Part shown: piece after piece, positions 14,642-15,061 of the stretch
Layout of the letters: every line of letters begins with the position of its first letter
Numbering within the stretch: position 1 is the first letter of the stretch
NCBI GenBank assembly: GCA_938007945.1
Contig: CALLME010000207.1
Location: 1 to 15,061 of the forward strand
Reading direction: 5' to 3'
Source of the DNA: an uncultured Caulobacterales bacterium
Lineage (GTDB): Bacteria; Pseudomonadota; Alphaproteobacteria; Caulobacterales; Maricaulaceae
Length of the DNA stretch: 15,061 nt
Translations under genes and position numbers: made by a program
The notes under the pieces: generated by a model
What the model saw: only the letters and a program-made list of their open reading frames with translations
Databases searched by the model: none
Told to the model about the DNA's origin: nothing

Positions 14642-15061
14642 CTACAGCTCGCTTTGGCTTTTTTCAGTGCGGCCGTAATACCTTTGAGCGAGAAATCATA
14701 GGACACAGCTGTGCCGCGCGCGCTCATGGCTGAGACCCGCATTGTCGCACCCGCGCGCATACGTTTAACAAGTGAGCGCTCATTGGCGCTCTCTTTGATA
14801 AAGGCTTCATTTTGCGAAACATACATACGGGTGCGCGCACTGCCGACAATCGCCATTGGCGGGCTTGTGACCTTAAGAGGATAGCCCGCGAGCAAGCTCG
14901 GCTGCTCGGTCGCTTGACCTGATTTCCAATTGGACACCATGAAGAAAATATCGCCGTGACGCACGCTGCTTGGCACTTTTTTCTTTGGCTCTGAAATAAC
15001 GTAGCAGATACGGTCGCCGCCAGAGGTGCGCGAATAGGTCGCCCAATCACCAAATGTGCCT
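14638..15061 (-). CDS. Invasion-associated locus B (IalB) family protein, 5' truncated
   Basis: The minus-strand frame is open to the window edge, giving about 140 C-terminal residues; GTG or ATG codons inside it are not the true start. Read from the edge it begins TFGDWATYSRTSGGDRICYV, then ISEPKKKVPSSVRHGDIFFM, matching the IalB pattern DW-x-x-(Y/W)...C-Y...P...R...F. It continues with a GYPLKVTSP block, an LVKRMRAGATMRVSAMSARG region and a terminal DFSLKGITAAL...C. The two cysteines (in RICY and the penultimate residue) may pair. IalB-family proteins are small exported proteins common in Alphaproteobacteria; the name comes from Bartonella, but most members in free-living species have no proven role in invasion. 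The signal peptide lies outside the window. Its stop overlaps that of the disrupted frame on the other strand (CTAG at 14638-14641), with no terminator hairpin seen between them. Confidence 0.85.
   Translation of the reverse strand, partial: GTFGDWATYSRTSGGDRICYVISEPKKKVPSSVRHGDIFFMVSNWKSGQATEQPSLLAGYPLKVTSPPMAIVGSARTRMYVSQNEAFIKESANERSLVKRMRAGATMRVSAMSARGTAVSYDFSLKGITAALKKAKASCS

Noticed and set aside
14723..14976. GTG at 14976 as start of the IalB-family gene
   Set aside because: The conserved DWATYSR and RICYV blocks lie upstream of it and run to the window edge.

Overview
The window looks like a chromosomal segment of an aquatic alphaproteobacterium, probably Hyphomonadaceae/Maricaulales-like. 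This is an inference from three things: an IalB-family gene at the right edge, the alphaproteobacterial style of the secreted DUF11-type proteins, and the moderate GC content. No rRNA, tRNA, CRISPR array, insertion sequence or phage gene was seen.

Left third (1-5740), all on the + strand: the end of an extracellular-polysaccharide locus. In order it holds the 3' part of a bi-domain (zinc-dehydrogenase plus Gfo/Idh/MocA) oxidoreductase, a heparinase II/III-family protein, a family-4 glycosyltransferase that starts one base after the previous stop, a periplasmic/outer-membrane polysaccharide export protein (Poly_export plus SLBB) with an unusual tryptophan-repeat linker, and a small VanZ-like membrane protein. 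Sugar-nucleotide modification, polymer cleavage, glycosyl transfer and export therefore sit together. A bidirectional hairpin terminator at 5753-5782 closes this block.

Middle (5803-7162): a short minus-strand gene for a small secreted protein of unknown function, and a divergent aldo/keto reductase of the YdhF type. A spacer carrying plausible back-to-back promoters separates them.

Right half (7362-14387), + strand: three exported proteins built on DUF11-like beta-sandwich domains. They are a 158-residue secreted protein, a 380-residue secreted protein with an EF-hand-like loop and four cysteines, and a 1690-residue mosaic outer-membrane protein (signal peptide, Ig-like/prealbumin-like/DUF11 domains, then a predicted C-terminal beta-barrel). 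The second and third share an N-terminal module right after the signal peptide, which suggests that they work together at the cell surface. A long nested inverted repeat precedes the first gene. A hairpin terminator separates the first from the second. A 13-bp stem with no U-tract lies directly in front of the start of the large gene. This trio is the most interesting part of the window: its domains are recognisable, but I know of no assigned function for the set.

Right edge (14388-15061): a short disrupted + strand reading frame that looks like a secreted-protein remnant (good ribosome site, poly-A run with frame change, signal-peptide-like segment, internal TAG). It abuts a convergent, truncated IalB-family gene on the minus strand.
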